A stretch of 64,000 bases of DNA from Gaiellaceae bacterium (GTDB taxonomy: Bacteria > Actinomycetota > Thermoleophilia > Gaiellales > Gaiellaceae). Under the pieces are notes generated by a model. The model made no database searches. It had not been told where the DNA came from and saw only the letters and a list, made by a program, of their open reading frames with translations. The number at the start of each line of letters is the position of its first letter. Position 1 is the stretch's first letter. The stretch is taken from contig BPGK01000001.1 of assembly GCA_026002995.1 (NCBI GenBank), positions 1,860,001 to 1,924,000 of the forward strand, written 5' to 3'. Below, piece by piece: positions 24,757 through 33,403 of this stretch. Made by a program: the position numbers and the translations under genes.

Positions 24757-26105
24757 GCCGAGGTGACGAAGTCGATGGAGACGGGGACGCCCTCGAGGTG
24801 GAACCGGCGCCGCAGCTCGTTCTCGACCCAGAAGGCGTAGTCGCGGGTGACGAGGCTCCGGTCGTTCACGAACAGACGGAACCGGGGCGGGCGCGAGCTC
24901 ACCTGTGTGCCGTAGAGGAGGTTGAGGCGGCGCCCGCGCCGGCCCGGGGGTTGACGAGCCTCGCGGAGCTCGCGCAAGGCGCGGTTCAGCTCGGCCGTGG
25001 ACACGCGGCTCGTGTACCGAGCGAAGACGTCCTGGACGAGGTCGAGGAGCCGTTCGAGACCTCGGCCCGTGTGCGCCGAGACCGCGATCACCGGCGGGCG
25101 CTGCCGGATCCGCCGCTCGAGCTCGGGACGGGCCTCCTCGATCCGCAGTCGAGAGACGTCCCACTTGGCGAGGACGACGATCGTCGCGCAGCCGGCCTTG
25201 CGAGCGACGTCGGCAACCGTGAGATCCTGCTCGACGATGCCTTCGCTCGCATCGACGAGCACGAGCGCGACGTCGGCACGCTCCGCCGCCTCGAGCGTGC
25301 GCAGCTCCGAGAAGTACTCGATGCCCTGCCGCTGCTTGCGCTTGCGCCGCAGGCCGGCGGTGTCGACGAGGACGAACGTGGCGCCGTCGCGCTCGAGAAC
25401 CGTGTCGATCGAGTCTCGCGTCGTGCCCGGCACCTCGGAGACGATCACGCGCTCGCGCCCGAGCAGCGCGTTCACGAGGCTCGACTTCCCGACGTTCGGG
25501 CGACCGAGAATGGCGACCCGCACCGCCTCCTCGCCCACAGGACGCTGGCCGGTCCCCGGGAGCCGCGAGACGACGAGGTCGAGGAGGTCTCCCGTCCCGT
25601 GCCCGTGCAGCGCGGAGATGGGGAACGGGTCGCCGAGCCCGAGCCGATGGAGCTCGAGCGCGTCGGCGTCGCGCCTGGGGTCGTCGAGCTTGTTGGCGAC
25701 GACGATCACCGGCCGCCGCGAGCGGCGCAAAAGCTCCGCGAGCTCCTCGTCGCCGGGCGTGACGCCGACAGAGGCGTCGACCACGAAGAGCACGAGGTCG
25801 GCCTCCTCGATCGCGATGCGGGCCTGGCTCGCGATCTGCTCGCCGAACGGGCCGCTGTCGGCACGATCGACACCCCCGGTGTCGATCACCCGGAACGTCG
25901 TCCCCGCCCACTCGCAGAGCAGCTCCTTGCGATCGCGGGTGACGCCCGGCGTCTCGTGCACGACCGCCGCCCGCGTCTGCGTGAGCCGGTTCACGAGCGT
26001 CGACTTGCCGACGTTCGGGAAGCCGACGATCGCCACCGTGCCGGCGATCTCCGGCCCCGCGGCGTCCCCCGCCGTGCCCGCGTCGGTCTCGAGGAGGTCG
26101 CTCAT
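24753..26105 (-). CDS. der: GTPase Der (double Era-like GTPase)
   Basis: Essential ribosome-assembly GTPase for the 50S subunit, 450 residues. Two G domains follow each other: the first has G1 AIVGFPNVGKSTLVNRL, DTGGVDR (G3) and NKLD (G4); the second has G1 AILGRPNVGKSSLVNALLG, DTAGLRRK (G3) and AKWD (variant G4, NKWD in most proteins). A KH-like C-terminal domain ends with RPPRFRLFVND and VPVSIDFV. The N-terminus has about 22 extra acidic residues. ATG 26105 overlaps the plsC stop by 4 bases (ATGA). Confidence 0.95.
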   Translation of the reverse strand: MSDLLETDAGTAGDAAGPEIAGTVAIVGFPNVGKSTLVNRLTQTRAAVVHETPGVTRDRKELLCEWAGTTFRVIDTGGVDRADSGPFGEQIASQARIAIEEADLVLFVVDASVGVTPGDEELAELLRRSRRPVIVVANKLDDPRRDADALELHRLGLGDPFPISALHGHGTGDLLDLVVSRLPGTGQRPVGEEAVRVAILGRPNVGKSSLVNALLGRERVIVSEVPGTTRDSIDTVLERDGATFVLVDTAGLRRKRKQRQGIEYFSELRTLEAAERADVALVLVDASEGIVEQDLTVADVARKAGCATIVVLAKWDVSRLRIEEARPELERRIRQRPPVIAVSAHTGRGLERLLDLVQDVFARYTSRVSTAELNRALRELREARQPPGRRGRRLNLLYGTQVSSRPPRFRLFVNDRSLVTRDYAFWVENELRRRFHLEGVPVSIDFVTSA

Positions 26106-26752
26106 CGCGGCGGCGTCGCATCGTGGGGACGTCCGAGCCGGTGCACGTCGACGAGCCAGCCCCAGAGCGCGTGGATCGCGCGCTCGATCTCCGCGGACGC
26201 CTCCTTGTAGCCTTTTCCCCCGCGCGGGAGACCGACGAACGACTGCGGCTCCCCCCACGCCACCGACACGGGGGCGAAGGTTCCCGGCTTCCAGTGCTGG
26301 CTGCCGTGGATCGCCACCGGGAGCACCGGTACGCCTTCGGTGATCGCGACCATCGCAGCGCCCGGCTGCACCGTCCCGGGGACGCCGCTCCGCTGCCTCG
26401 TTCCTTCTGCGAAGAGGCCGAGCGCATTCCCCTCCGCGACGATCCGTCGCATCGTTCGGACCGCGTCCCGGTCCGACTCGCCGCGGCGAACCGGGAAGGC
26501 CCCGAACGCCCGCATGAGCTGACCGAGCCCGGGGACGCGGTGCGCCTCCACCTTCGCCATGTAGTAGAGCGTGCGTGGGCAGGCGGCGCCGAGCACGGGC
26601 GGGTCGATCCAGCTGAAGTGGTTGCAGGCGACGACGAGGCCGCCGCTGCGCGGTACCCGCTCGGCGCCGTAGACGCGCAGGCGCGTGGCGAGCTTCACGA
26701 CCGTGCCGATCGTCGGGCGGCCGAGCGCCCAGATGACGTCCGTGCGGTTCAC
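26102..26752 (-). CDS. plsC: 1-acyl-sn-glycerol-3-phosphate acyltransferase
   Basis: Adds the second acyl chain to lysophosphatidic acid at the membrane. In 216 residues it shows the PlsC motifs: NHFSWIDPPVLG (NHX4D catalytic), MAFGAFPVRRGESDRDA-type block II (FGAFPVRRG), FAEGTRQRSGVP (block III) and VLPVAIHGS (block IV). The first 25 residues are mildly hydrophobic, consistent with peripheral membrane association. The start overlaps the cmk stop by 4 bases. plsC-cmk and plsC-der neighbours are common in bacteria. Confidence 0.92.
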   Translation of the reverse strand: MNRTDVIWALGRPTIGTVVKLATRLRVYGAERVPRSGGLVVACNHFSWIDPPVLGAACPRTLYYMAKVEAHRVPGLGQLMRAFGAFPVRRGESDRDAVRTMRRIVAEGNALGLFAEGTRQRSGVPGTVQPGAAMVAITEGVPVLPVAIHGSQHWKPGTFAPVSVAWGEPQSFVGLPRGGKGYKEASAEIERAIHALWGWLVDVHRLGRPHDATPPR

Positions 26753-27387
26753 CCGCGACGCTCCTCGACGAGAGCGGCGATCCGGTCGACGACCTCGTCC
26801 ACGCTCATCGTCGTCGTGTCGAGGACGACCGCGTCCGCGGCTCTTCGCGTGTTGACGGCGTCTTGCTCGTCGCGCGCGCGCAGATCCGCGGCGATCTCCT
26901 CCGCGCCGACTCCCGGGCGGTCGGCGAGCCGTCGCCGGGCGCGCTCCCGCTCGTCGGCGACGAGGAAGACCTTCACCTCCGCCTGCGGAGCGACCACCGT
27001 GCCGATGTCACGACCTTCGATGACGGAGTCCGCCTCCTCCCCGAGCGCGCGCTGGCGCTCGCGCATGATGGCGCGCACCTCCGGGTGCCGGGCGACGACG
27101 GGGGCGAGGCGGTCGATCTCGGCCTCCCGGATCGCGTCCGTGACGTCGATGCCCGCGATCTCGATCGAGCCGTCCGCTTCGAAGGAGACCGGGCTCGCGG
27201 CCGCGAGCGCGGCGAGCGCAGGGCCGTCTTCGGGGTCGACGCCCCGTTCTCTCGCAAGCCAGGTCAGCGCGCGGTACATGGCGCCGGTGTCGACGTAGCG
27301 GAACCCGAGCCGACGCGCGAGCGCGGCGGCGACCGTGCTCTTCCCCGCCCCGGCGGGCCCGTCGATGGCGACGATCATCGCCTGCAT
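26749..27387 (-). CDS. cmk: Cytidylate kinase
   Basis: Phosphorylates CMP and dCMP. The 212-residue protein has the P-loop IDGPAGAGKSTVAAALA, RYVDTGAMYRALTWLA, EGRDIGTVVAPQAEVKVFL and the lid region RARRRLADRPG. All are standard for bacterial Cmk. ATG at 27378 (MIVAIDGPAG) is three codons downstream of the annotated start and equally possible. The aroA stop lies 44 bases upstream; aroA-cmk pairs are very common. Confidence 0.95.
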   Translation of the reverse strand: MQAMIVAIDGPAGAGKSTVAAALARRLGFRYVDTGAMYRALTWLARERGVDPEDGPALAALAAASPVSFEADGSIEIAGIDVTDAIREAEIDRLAPVVARHPEVRAIMRERQRALGEEADSVIEGRDIGTVVAPQAEVKVFLVADERERARRRLADRPGVGAEEIAADLRARDEQDAVNTRRAADAVVLDTTTMSVDEVVDRIAALVEERRG

Positions 27388-27431
27388 TCTCGCCGGAGAG
27401 CGGCCGGACGCATCGACTCCAGCCCGGACGT

Positions 27432-28713
27432 TCAGGCCGCGAGCTGCGGGAGCAGGTCGAAGAACCCCGGGAAGCTCACATCGACGGCCTCGGCTCCCAC
27501 GAGCTCGACGCCCTCCCGCGAGGCGAGGCCGACGACGGCGCCGAGCATGGCGAGCCGATGGTCGCCCCGGGAGTCGAAGGTGCCTCCCCGCAGCCGAGCC
27601 GGAACGCCGCGCACACGAAAACCGTCGGCGGTTGCGCGGATGTGCGCGCCGACCCGCCGCAGCTCCTCGACGACGCCCTCGATCCGGTTCGTCTCCTTGA
27701 CCCGCAGCTCCTCCGCGCCCTCGACCGCGCTCGTCCCCCGCGCGTGCGCCGCCGCCACCGCGAAGAGCGGCAGCTCGTCGACGAGCAGCGGCACCTCCTC
27801 CGCCGTGACGGTCGTCCCGACGAGCTCCGACGCGCGAACCTCCACGTCCCCGACAGGCTCGCCCCCGAGCGTCCTACGGTTGTAGACGGCGACGCGTGCG
27901 CCCATCCGCTCGAGGACGTCGAGGAGGCCCGTCCGTCGCGGGTTGAGCCCCACCCCGTGCACGGTGAGATCCGAGCCCGGGACGATCGCGGCCGCCACGA
28001 GCAGCGGCGCGGCCGAGGAGAAGTCGCCGGGAACCTGGATCTCTCCGAGTTCGAGACGCGCGGCGGCGCCGATCGAGACGGAGCCGGGCCGGCGCCGGAT
28101 CGGCGCGCCGGCGAGGCGCAGGATGCGCTCGGTGTGATCTCGGCTCGGGAGTGGCTCGACCACCGTCGTCTCGCCGCTCGCGTACAAGCCCGCGAGGAGG
28201 ATCGCCGACTTGACCTGCGCCGAGGCCACAGGCAGGCGGTACGTGATCCCGGTCAGCTCGGCGCCACCTTCGACGACGAGCGGCGCGTGCCCGTCCGTCG
28301 TGGAGACGGTCGCGCCCATCCGCCGGAGCGGCTCGGCGATCCGCTCCATCGGTCGCGACGACAGGGATGCGTCGCCGACGAGCTCGAAGCGCCCACGCTG
28401 CCCCGTCGAGGATGCCTGCCAGCAGGCGCATCAGCGTGCCGGCGTTGCCGCAGTCGATCGGCTCGGCTGGCGCCCGGAGCCCACGCAGGCCCACCCCCTG
28501 GATCGTCAGCGCATCGGGGCCACGGTCCTCGACCTCGACGCCGAGCGCGCGCACGGCGGAGACGGTCGACTCCGTGTCCCCGGAGCGCCCGAAGCCGGTG
28601 ACGCGCGTCTCCCCGTCGCAGATCGCGCCGACGAGCACGGCTCGGTGCGAGATGGACTTGTCGCCCGGAACGGCGACGTGCCCGATGAGAGCTGCTGCCG
28701 GCTCGATGCGCAC
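27432..28713 (-). pseudogene. aroA: 3-phosphoshikimate 1-carboxyvinyltransferase, frameshifted
   Basis: EPSP synthase of the shikimate pathway, present in full but in two frames. Frame 1 (28713 to ~28402) gives VPGDKSISHRAVLVGAICDG and CGNAGTLMRLLAGILDG; frame 2 (from ~28400 to 27432) continues QRGRFELVGDASLSSRPMER, then RIAEPLRRMGA, SAQVKSAILLAGLYASG, PGDFSSAAPLL and ELRVKETNRIEGV, RGDHRLAM. One surplus C in a CCCC run (28401-28404) accounts for the break; removing it yields ~426 residues, the normal length. The PGDKS form suggests a class II-like enzyme. A sequencing or assembly error is the simplest explanation, since both parts look fully conserved and the gene heads an operon. Confidence 0.88.
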
Positions 28714-28719
28714 CGGGCG

Positions 28720-28725
28720 AGTCTA
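28720..28725 (-). promoter_or_regulatory. Putative -10 box of the aroA-metK operon
   Basis: TAGACT on the minus strand, exactly 6 bases before the aroA GTG at 28713, which predicts a leaderless transcript starting at the G of the start codon. Confidence 0.55.
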
Positions 28726-28782
28726 GTCGGCTCGACGCGCTCTCCTCGACGAGGCGCCGGCGGTCCAGAGAGAATCCCGCGG

Positions 28783-29781
28783 GTGAGGATCTTCTCCGGC
28801 ATCCAGCCCACCGGCGCCAAGCACCTCGGCAACTACGCCGGCGGCTTCCGCCAGTACGTCGCCACGCAGGACCTCGCGGCGCGCGAGGGCGGCGAGGCGT
28901 TCTTCTGCATCGTCGACCTCCACTCGGTCAGCGTCGAGTACGACCCCGCCGACCTCCGCGAGCGGACGTTCGACCTGCTCGCTCTCCTCGTGGCGACGGG
29001 CCTCGACCCCGAGCGCTCGACGATCTTCGTACAGAGCCACGTGACGGCGCACGCGGAGGCCAACTGGCTCCTCGCGACGGTAACGAGCTTCGGCGAGCTG
29101 CGCCGTATGACCCAGTTCAAGGACAAGGCCGAGGCGCAGGAGTTCGTCTCCGCCGCGCTCTTCACGTACCCCGTGCTCCAGGCCGGGGACATCCTCCTCT
29201 ACCAGACCGACCTCGTTCCCGTCGGCGTCGACCAGCGCCAGCACATCGAGCTCACACGCGACATCGCCGAGCGCTTCAACGCCCGCTACGGCGAGACCTT
29301 CACGATTCCACGCGGCGTCTACCCGGAGACCGGGGCTCGGATCCAGGATCTCCAGGAGCCCGAGCGGAAGATGTCGACGACGGGTGGCACCGAGCAGGGC
29401 ACCGTGTACCTGCTCGACCCGCCGGATGCGATCCGGCGCAAGCTCAAGACCGCGGTCACCGACTCTGGCCGCGAGATCGTCCACCGCGAGGACAAGCCCG
29501 GCATCTCGAACCTCATCGAGATCATGACCGTCGCCACCGGCGAGTCGATCCCCGAGGTCGAGGCTCGGTTCGCGGGGCAGGGCTACGGCGCCTTCAAGGA
29601 GCAGGTGGCCGAGGCCGTGATCGCGCTGCTCGAGCCGATCCAGGCGCGGTTCCGCGAGATCCGGAGCGATCCCGGCGAGCTCCGGCGCCTCCTCAGCGTC
29701 GGCGCGGAGAAGGCGAGGGCCGCCTCGGCGCCGACGATCGAGGCGATGTATGAGCGGATGGGCTTCGTCCGCCCGTCGTGA
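28783..29781 (+). CDS. trpS: Tryptophanyl-tRNA synthetase
   Basis: Charges tRNA-Trp. The 332-residue class I synthetase begins IFSGIQPTGAKHLGNYAGG, where HLGN is the HIGH motif, and has DLVPVGVDQRQHIELTRDIA and DLQEPERKMSTTGG, where KMSTT stands in for KMSKS. The last Lys of that motif is thus Thr, a variant known in some TrpRS lineages. GTG 28783 directly precedes the conserved start; GAGAAT lies 7 bases before it. The gene is divergent from aroA, and its stop overlaps the next start by four bases. Confidence 0.94.
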   Translation: MRIFSGIQPTGAKHLGNYAGGFRQYVATQDLAAREGGEAFFCIVDLHSVSVEYDPADLRERTFDLLALLVATGLDPERSTIFVQSHVTAHAEANWLLATVTSFGELRRMTQFKDKAEAQEFVSAALFTYPVLQAGDILLYQTDLVPVGVDQRQHIELTRDIAERFNARYGETFTIPRGVYPETGARIQDLQEPERKMSTTGGTEQGTVYLLDPPDAIRRKLKTAVTDSGREIVHREDKPGISNLIEIMTVATGESIPEVEARFAGQGYGAFKEQVAEAVIALLEPIQARFREIRSDPGELRRLLSVGAEKARAASAPTIEAMYERMGFVRPS

Positions 29782-30833
29782 GACGCACCCTCGCCCTCTC
29801 CGGGATCGTCTTCGCCTTCGTTCTCGCGGGCGGCATCCTCGACCGAACGGGAGTGTCGGCCGTCGCCACCTTCCTCGTCACGGGGATCGCGCTCGCGGGC
29901 GTCGCCTGGACGATCGGGGTCGCGACCGAGTCGGTCGGCGCCCGCTACGGCCCGGCCGTGACCGGCGCCCTCCAGTCCACGCTCGGGAACCTCCCGGAGC
30001 TCTTCATCGTCCTCTTCGCGCTCGCGGCCGGCGAGCTCGTCGTCGCCCAGTACTCGATTCTCGGCTCGATCTTCGCAAACGCGCTCCTCGTGCTCGGCCT
30101 CGCGATCACGGTGGGGGCGGTCCGCGCGCCGGGCGCCGTCATGACCTTCTCCCACCGACTCCCGATGGACACGGCGACCCTCCTCATCCTCGCCGTGTTC
30201 ATCATCTCACTCCTCGGCGTCTCCGATCAGGCGGGCGACGCGGCGAGCGACAACGCCATGGCGATCTCGATCGTCGGCGCCGTCCTCCTGCTCGCCGTCT
30301 ACGGACTCTGGATCTGGGGCTACCTGCGGGCCGAGACGCGCGCCGAGCCGGCGCTCGAGCAGCCGGCGCACGACGCGCTCCCCTTCCGCTTCTCGGTCGG
30401 GCTGCTCGCGACCTCGGGCGTGGCCGCCGCGCTCGTCTCGGAGTGGTTCGTGCACGCGATCGACCCGGCGGTGCAGGAGCTCGGGATCTCGAAGGCCTTC
30501 ACCGGGCTCGTGATCGTCGCGATCGCTGGCAACGCGGTCGAGAACGTCGTCGCGGTGCAGCTCGCGGCGAAGCGCAAGTACGACCTCGCCGTCTCGGTGG
30601 TGAAGAACTCCGTCGTGCAGATCGCGTGCTTCCTGTGGCCCGTCCTCGTGCTCGCCTCCCTCGCCTTCGCGGAGGACCTGACCTTCGTCGTGCCGCCGCT
30701 CTTCGTCGGCGCGCTCCTGCTCATGGCGCTCGCGCTCTGGCAGATCACGGGGGACGGCGAGGCGACGCCCTTCGAGGGCGCGTCGCTCATCGCCCTCTAC
30801 GTCGTCCTCGCGACGATCGTCTGGTTCGAGTAG
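29778..30833 (+). CDS. Sodium/calcium (Ca2+/H+) exchanger family protein
   Basis: A 351-residue integral membrane protein with about 11 hydrophobic helices, of the CaCA antiporter superfamily, resembling Ca2+/H+ exchanger CAX/ChaA. The two ion-binding alpha repeats are visible as GALQSTLGNLPELFIVLFAL and VIVAIAGNAVENVVAVQLA, each with the conserved GN..E. It probably extrudes Ca2+ or another divalent cation in exchange for protons. The GTG start overlaps the trpS stop by 4 bases, so the pair is co-translated although no functional link is known. Confidence 0.88.
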   Translation: MRRTLALSGIVFAFVLAGGILDRTGVSAVATFLVTGIALAGVAWTIGVATESVGARYGPAVTGALQSTLGNLPELFIVLFALAAGELVVAQYSILGSIFANALLVLGLAITVGAVRAPGAVMTFSHRLPMDTATLLILAVFIISLLGVSDQAGDAASDNAMAISIVGAVLLLAVYGLWIWGYLRAETRAEPALEQPAHDALPFRFSVGLLATSGVAAALVSEWFVHAIDPAVQELGISKAFTGLVIVAIAGNAVENVVAVQLAAKRKYDLAVSVVKNSVVQIACFLWPVLVLASLAFAEDLTFVVPPLFVGALLLMALALWQITGDGEATPFEGASLIALYVVLATIVWFE

Positions 30834-30839
30834 CGGCTC

Positions 30840-31547
30840 CTAGGCGAGCCCGACGAGCTCGCGGAGCCGTCGCACCTCGGCGGGAGCGAGCGGCCGGCTC
30901 TCCCCCGGCCGGAGGCCGTCGAGTGTCAGCCCCGCGTAGCTCTTCCGATGCAGGCGGCGTACCGGATGTCCCACGGCTGCGCACATGCGCTTGACCTGGT
31001 GCTTGCGACCCTCGTGGAGCGTCAGCTCGAGCAGGCTCGTCTCGTCCCGTGTTGCGACGAGACGAGCCTCGGCGGGCGCGGTCTCGCCGTCGTCGAGCTC
31101 GACCCCTTCGCGCAACGCTGCGAGCGCCTCGGGGCCGGGGACGCCCTCGACCTCGGCCTCGTAGACCTTGGGCACCTCGTACCGGGGGTGGGCGAGCCGG
31201 TGCGCGAGCGCGCCGTCGTTCGTCAGGAGCAGCGCGCCGGTCGTGTCCAAGTCGAGCCTGCCGACGGGGACGACCCGCGGCTTCCGCGGGACGAGGTCGA
31301 CGACCGTGCGCCGCCGCTGGGGATCCCGGGCCGTCGTGACGACACCCGCGGGCTTGTGGAGAAGGACGTAGGCGAGCGGCTCGAGCGCGACGCGCCGCCC
31401 GTCGACCTCCACGACGTCGTGCGCACCGACGAGGGTGTGCAGGGAGGCGAGCTCGCCGTTCACGCGCACGCGCCCCGCCCGGACGAGCTCGTCCGCCCGA
31501 CGCCGCGAGGCGATCCCAGCACGCGAGAGGTACGCGTTCACTCGCAT
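30840..31547 (-). CDS. rluB: Pseudouridine synthase, RsuA/RluB family
   Basis: Isomerises a specific uridine in rRNA. The 235-residue protein has an N-terminal S4 RNA-binding domain (VNAYLSRAGIASRRRADELV...VRVNGE) and the catalytic domain with LLHKPAGVVTTARDP and VGRLDLDTTGALLLTNDG, which holds the catalytic Asp, then LHEGRKHQVKRMCAAVGHPV. It is commonly next to scpAB in Gram-positive bacteria, and here scpB is 2 kb away. ATG 31547 has GAGAAT six bases before it. The ATG sits in CATATG, back to back with an ATG of the divergent aminopeptidase frame. Confidence 0.93.
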   Translation of the reverse strand: MRVNAYLSRAGIASRRRADELVRAGRVRVNGELASLHTLVGAHDVVEVDGRRVALEPLAYVLLHKPAGVVTTARDPQRRRTVVDLVPRKPRVVPVGRLDLDTTGALLLTNDGALAHRLAHPRYEVPKVYEAEVEGVPGPEALAALREGVELDDGETAPAEARLVATRDETSLLELTLHEGRKHQVKRMCAAVGHPVRRLHRKSYAGLTLDGLRPGESRPLAPAEVRRLRELVGLA

Positions 31548-31580
31548 ATGATCATTCTCGCCCCGCCCACCGATCCCGAC

Positions 31581-32789
31581 ATGAACGACGACCGAATCGC
31601 CGAGCTCGAGACGCGCCTCGCCGAGCTCGCCGTCGCCGCGGTCGACGTCCAGGTTGGCCAGCTCGTGGCCGTGACGAGCTCCATCGGGAAGGAGCCCCTG
31701 ACCCGCAAGATCGCGCGGGCCGCGTACGAGCGCGGCGCAAAGTACGTGGACGTCTTCTACTTCGACCAGTGGCTGAAGCGAGAGCGGATCGCGCTCGCCG
31801 ACGAGGAGACCCTCGACTACGTTCCGCCCTGGCTGACGCAGCGGCTCCTCCACCTCTCGGACGAGCGCGGCGCCCGCATCAGCCTCTCCGGCCCGCAGGC
31901 GCCCGACGCGCTCCGCGACCTCGATCCGGCCCGCGCGGGCCGCGACCGGCTCCCGTACCTCGCAGAGACGGGCGAGGTGGTCAACGCCCGCACGACGAGC
32001 TGGACCGTCGTCCCCGGGCCGACCGCCGAGTGGGCCGCGGTCGTCTACCCGGAGCTCGATCGCGAGCGAGCGCTCGAGGCCCTGTGGGAGGACATCGCCC
32101 TCGTCTGCCGACTCGACGAGGACGATCCGGCGGCCGCGTGGGAGGAAAGGACGGCGGAGCTCGAGGCGATCGCCGATCGCATCAGCGAGCGACGGTTCGA
32201 CGCGATCCGCCTGCGCGGGCCTGGAACCGATCTCGTCGTCGGGCTCCTGCCGAGCTCGCGCTGGCAGGCGGGGAGCGACGTGACGGTGGACGGGATTCGC
32301 CACCAACCGAACATCCCGACCGAGGAGATCTTCACGACGCCCGACCCGCTGCGAGCGGACGGCCACGTACGGGCGACGATGCCCCTCCAGCTCTTCGGCA
32401 CGCTCGTCGACGGGATCCGGATCGAGTTCGAGGGCGGACGGGCGGTCGCCATCGAGGCCGCCGAGGGCGCCGACGCCCTGCGCGCGGCCGCGTCCGTGGA
32501 CGAGGGGGCCGCCCGCCTCGGCGAGATCGCGCTCGTCGACGGCAACGGTCGCGTGGGGTCGCTCGGACGCATCTTCCGCGACACGCTGATCGACGAGAAT
32601 GCGGCCAGCCACCTCGCGCTCGGGAGCGGCTACCAGCGCGCGGTCGGCGACGCCGCCGACAAGGCCCGTGCGAACAGGAGCCGGATCCACGTGGACTTCA
32701 TGGTCGGCAGCCCCGAGCTCGAGGTCGACGGGATCACGCGCGACGGCGACACCGTCCCGGTGCTGCGCGACGGCGCCTGGCAGATCTGA
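31581..32789 (+). CDS. M29 family aminopeptidase (thermophilic type)
   Basis: A 402-residue cytosolic metallo-aminopeptidase of family M29 (AmpS/AmpT-like). Metal ligands appear in order: IPTEEIFTTPD (Glu), RLGEIALVDGNG (Glu), FRDTLIDENAASHLALGSGY (His and Tyr) and RIHVDFMVGSPELEVDGI (His-x-Asp). The N-terminal half shows the family's GQLVAVTSSIGKEPLTRKIA region. The start is placed at ATG 31581 (MNDDRIAELETRL); an in-frame ATG at 31548 would add 11 residues and would abut the start codon of the divergent pseudouridine synthase gene. Confidence 0.9.
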   Translation: MNDDRIAELETRLAELAVAAVDVQVGQLVAVTSSIGKEPLTRKIARAAYERGAKYVDVFYFDQWLKRERIALADEETLDYVPPWLTQRLLHLSDERGARISLSGPQAPDALRDLDPARAGRDRLPYLAETGEVVNARTTSWTVVPGPTAEWAAVVYPELDRERALEALWEDIALVCRLDEDDPAAAWEERTAELEAIADRISERRFDAIRLRGPGTDLVVGLLPSSRWQAGSDVTVDGIRHQPNIPTEEIFTTPDPLRADGHVRATMPLQLFGTLVDGIRIEFEGGRAVAIEAAEGADALRAAASVDEGAARLGEIALVDGNGRVGSLGRIFRDTLIDENAASHLALGSGYQRAVGDAADKARANRSRIHVDFMVGSPELEVDGITRDGDTVPVLRDGAWQI

Positions 32790-32850
32790 CCGTCGAACCG
32801 AGCGGCGACGCGACGCGAACCAGAGGCGTCACCTACGAGAGGAGGTCCTC

Positions 32851-33348
32851 ATGCGTCGACGTGCCATCACGTCAGCCGTGGTCGTCGCCGGTGCCGTCGC
32901 AGCCGTTCTCGTCACGGCCTTCGGCGCGCTCGCCGGACACACGAACACCGTTCTCGAGGCGAGTCTCGACGGGCGCTCGGAGATTGCCACGGGCGCGACG
33001 AACATGCGGATCGTTGGCGACCCGGACGGACGGGGCGAGGTCTACGTCTTCGGCATCGACGGCGACCCGACGACGCTCTGCTACGTCCTGCTCGTCGACA
33101 GAATCGCGCCCGCGACGGCGGCGCACATCCACGAGGCGCCCGCGGGTCAGAACGGGCCGGTCGTCGCGAACCTCGCGGCCCCCGCGGATGGCGACGCGGC
33201 GGACTGCCTCACCGAGGGGGAGCAGGGCAAGTTCCCGACCGGAGAGAAGGTTGCCGACATCCTCGCGAACCCCACGGGCTACTACGTGAACGTCCACACC
33301 GCCGACTACCCGGGCGGCGCAGTGCGCGGCCAGCTCCGAGGTCACTAG
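32851..33348 (+). CDS. Secreted CHRD-domain protein
   Basis: A 165-residue exported protein: a signal peptide (MRRRAITSAVVVAGAVAAVLVTAFGALA) followed by one CHRD domain, a beta-sandwich first described in chordin. The family hallmarks are AHIHEAPAGQNGPVVANLAAP and the closing YYVNVHTADYPGGAVRGQL, with HIH and VHT strands. Two cysteines (CYVLL, DCLTEGE) may pair. AGGAGG lies 6 bases before the ATG. Function in bacteria is unknown; a stable extracellular role is likely. The gene has its own terminator. Confidence 0.88.
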   Translation: MRRRAITSAVVVAGAVAAVLVTAFGALAGHTNTVLEASLDGRSEIATGATNMRIVGDPDGRGEVYVFGIDGDPTTLCYVLLVDRIAPATAAHIHEAPAGQNGPVVANLAAPADGDAADCLTEGEQGKFPTGEKVADILANPTGYYVNVHTADYPGGAVRGQLRGH

Positions 33349-33359
33349 CTGGGGGAGCG

Positions 33360-33400
33360 ACGGAGCCGGCCTCGCGCGGCAGCGCGCAGGCCGGCTCCGT
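33360..33400. terminator. Strong bidirectional hairpin between CHRD gene and scpB
   Basis: A perfect 13-base stem (arms 33360-33372 and 33388-33400, ACGGAGCCGGCCT and its complement) encloses a 15-base loop that itself contains GCGC/GCGC. It lies between two convergent stops and has no U-run. Most of the 55-base gap is this hairpin. Confidence 0.8.
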
Positions 33401-33403
33401 CGG

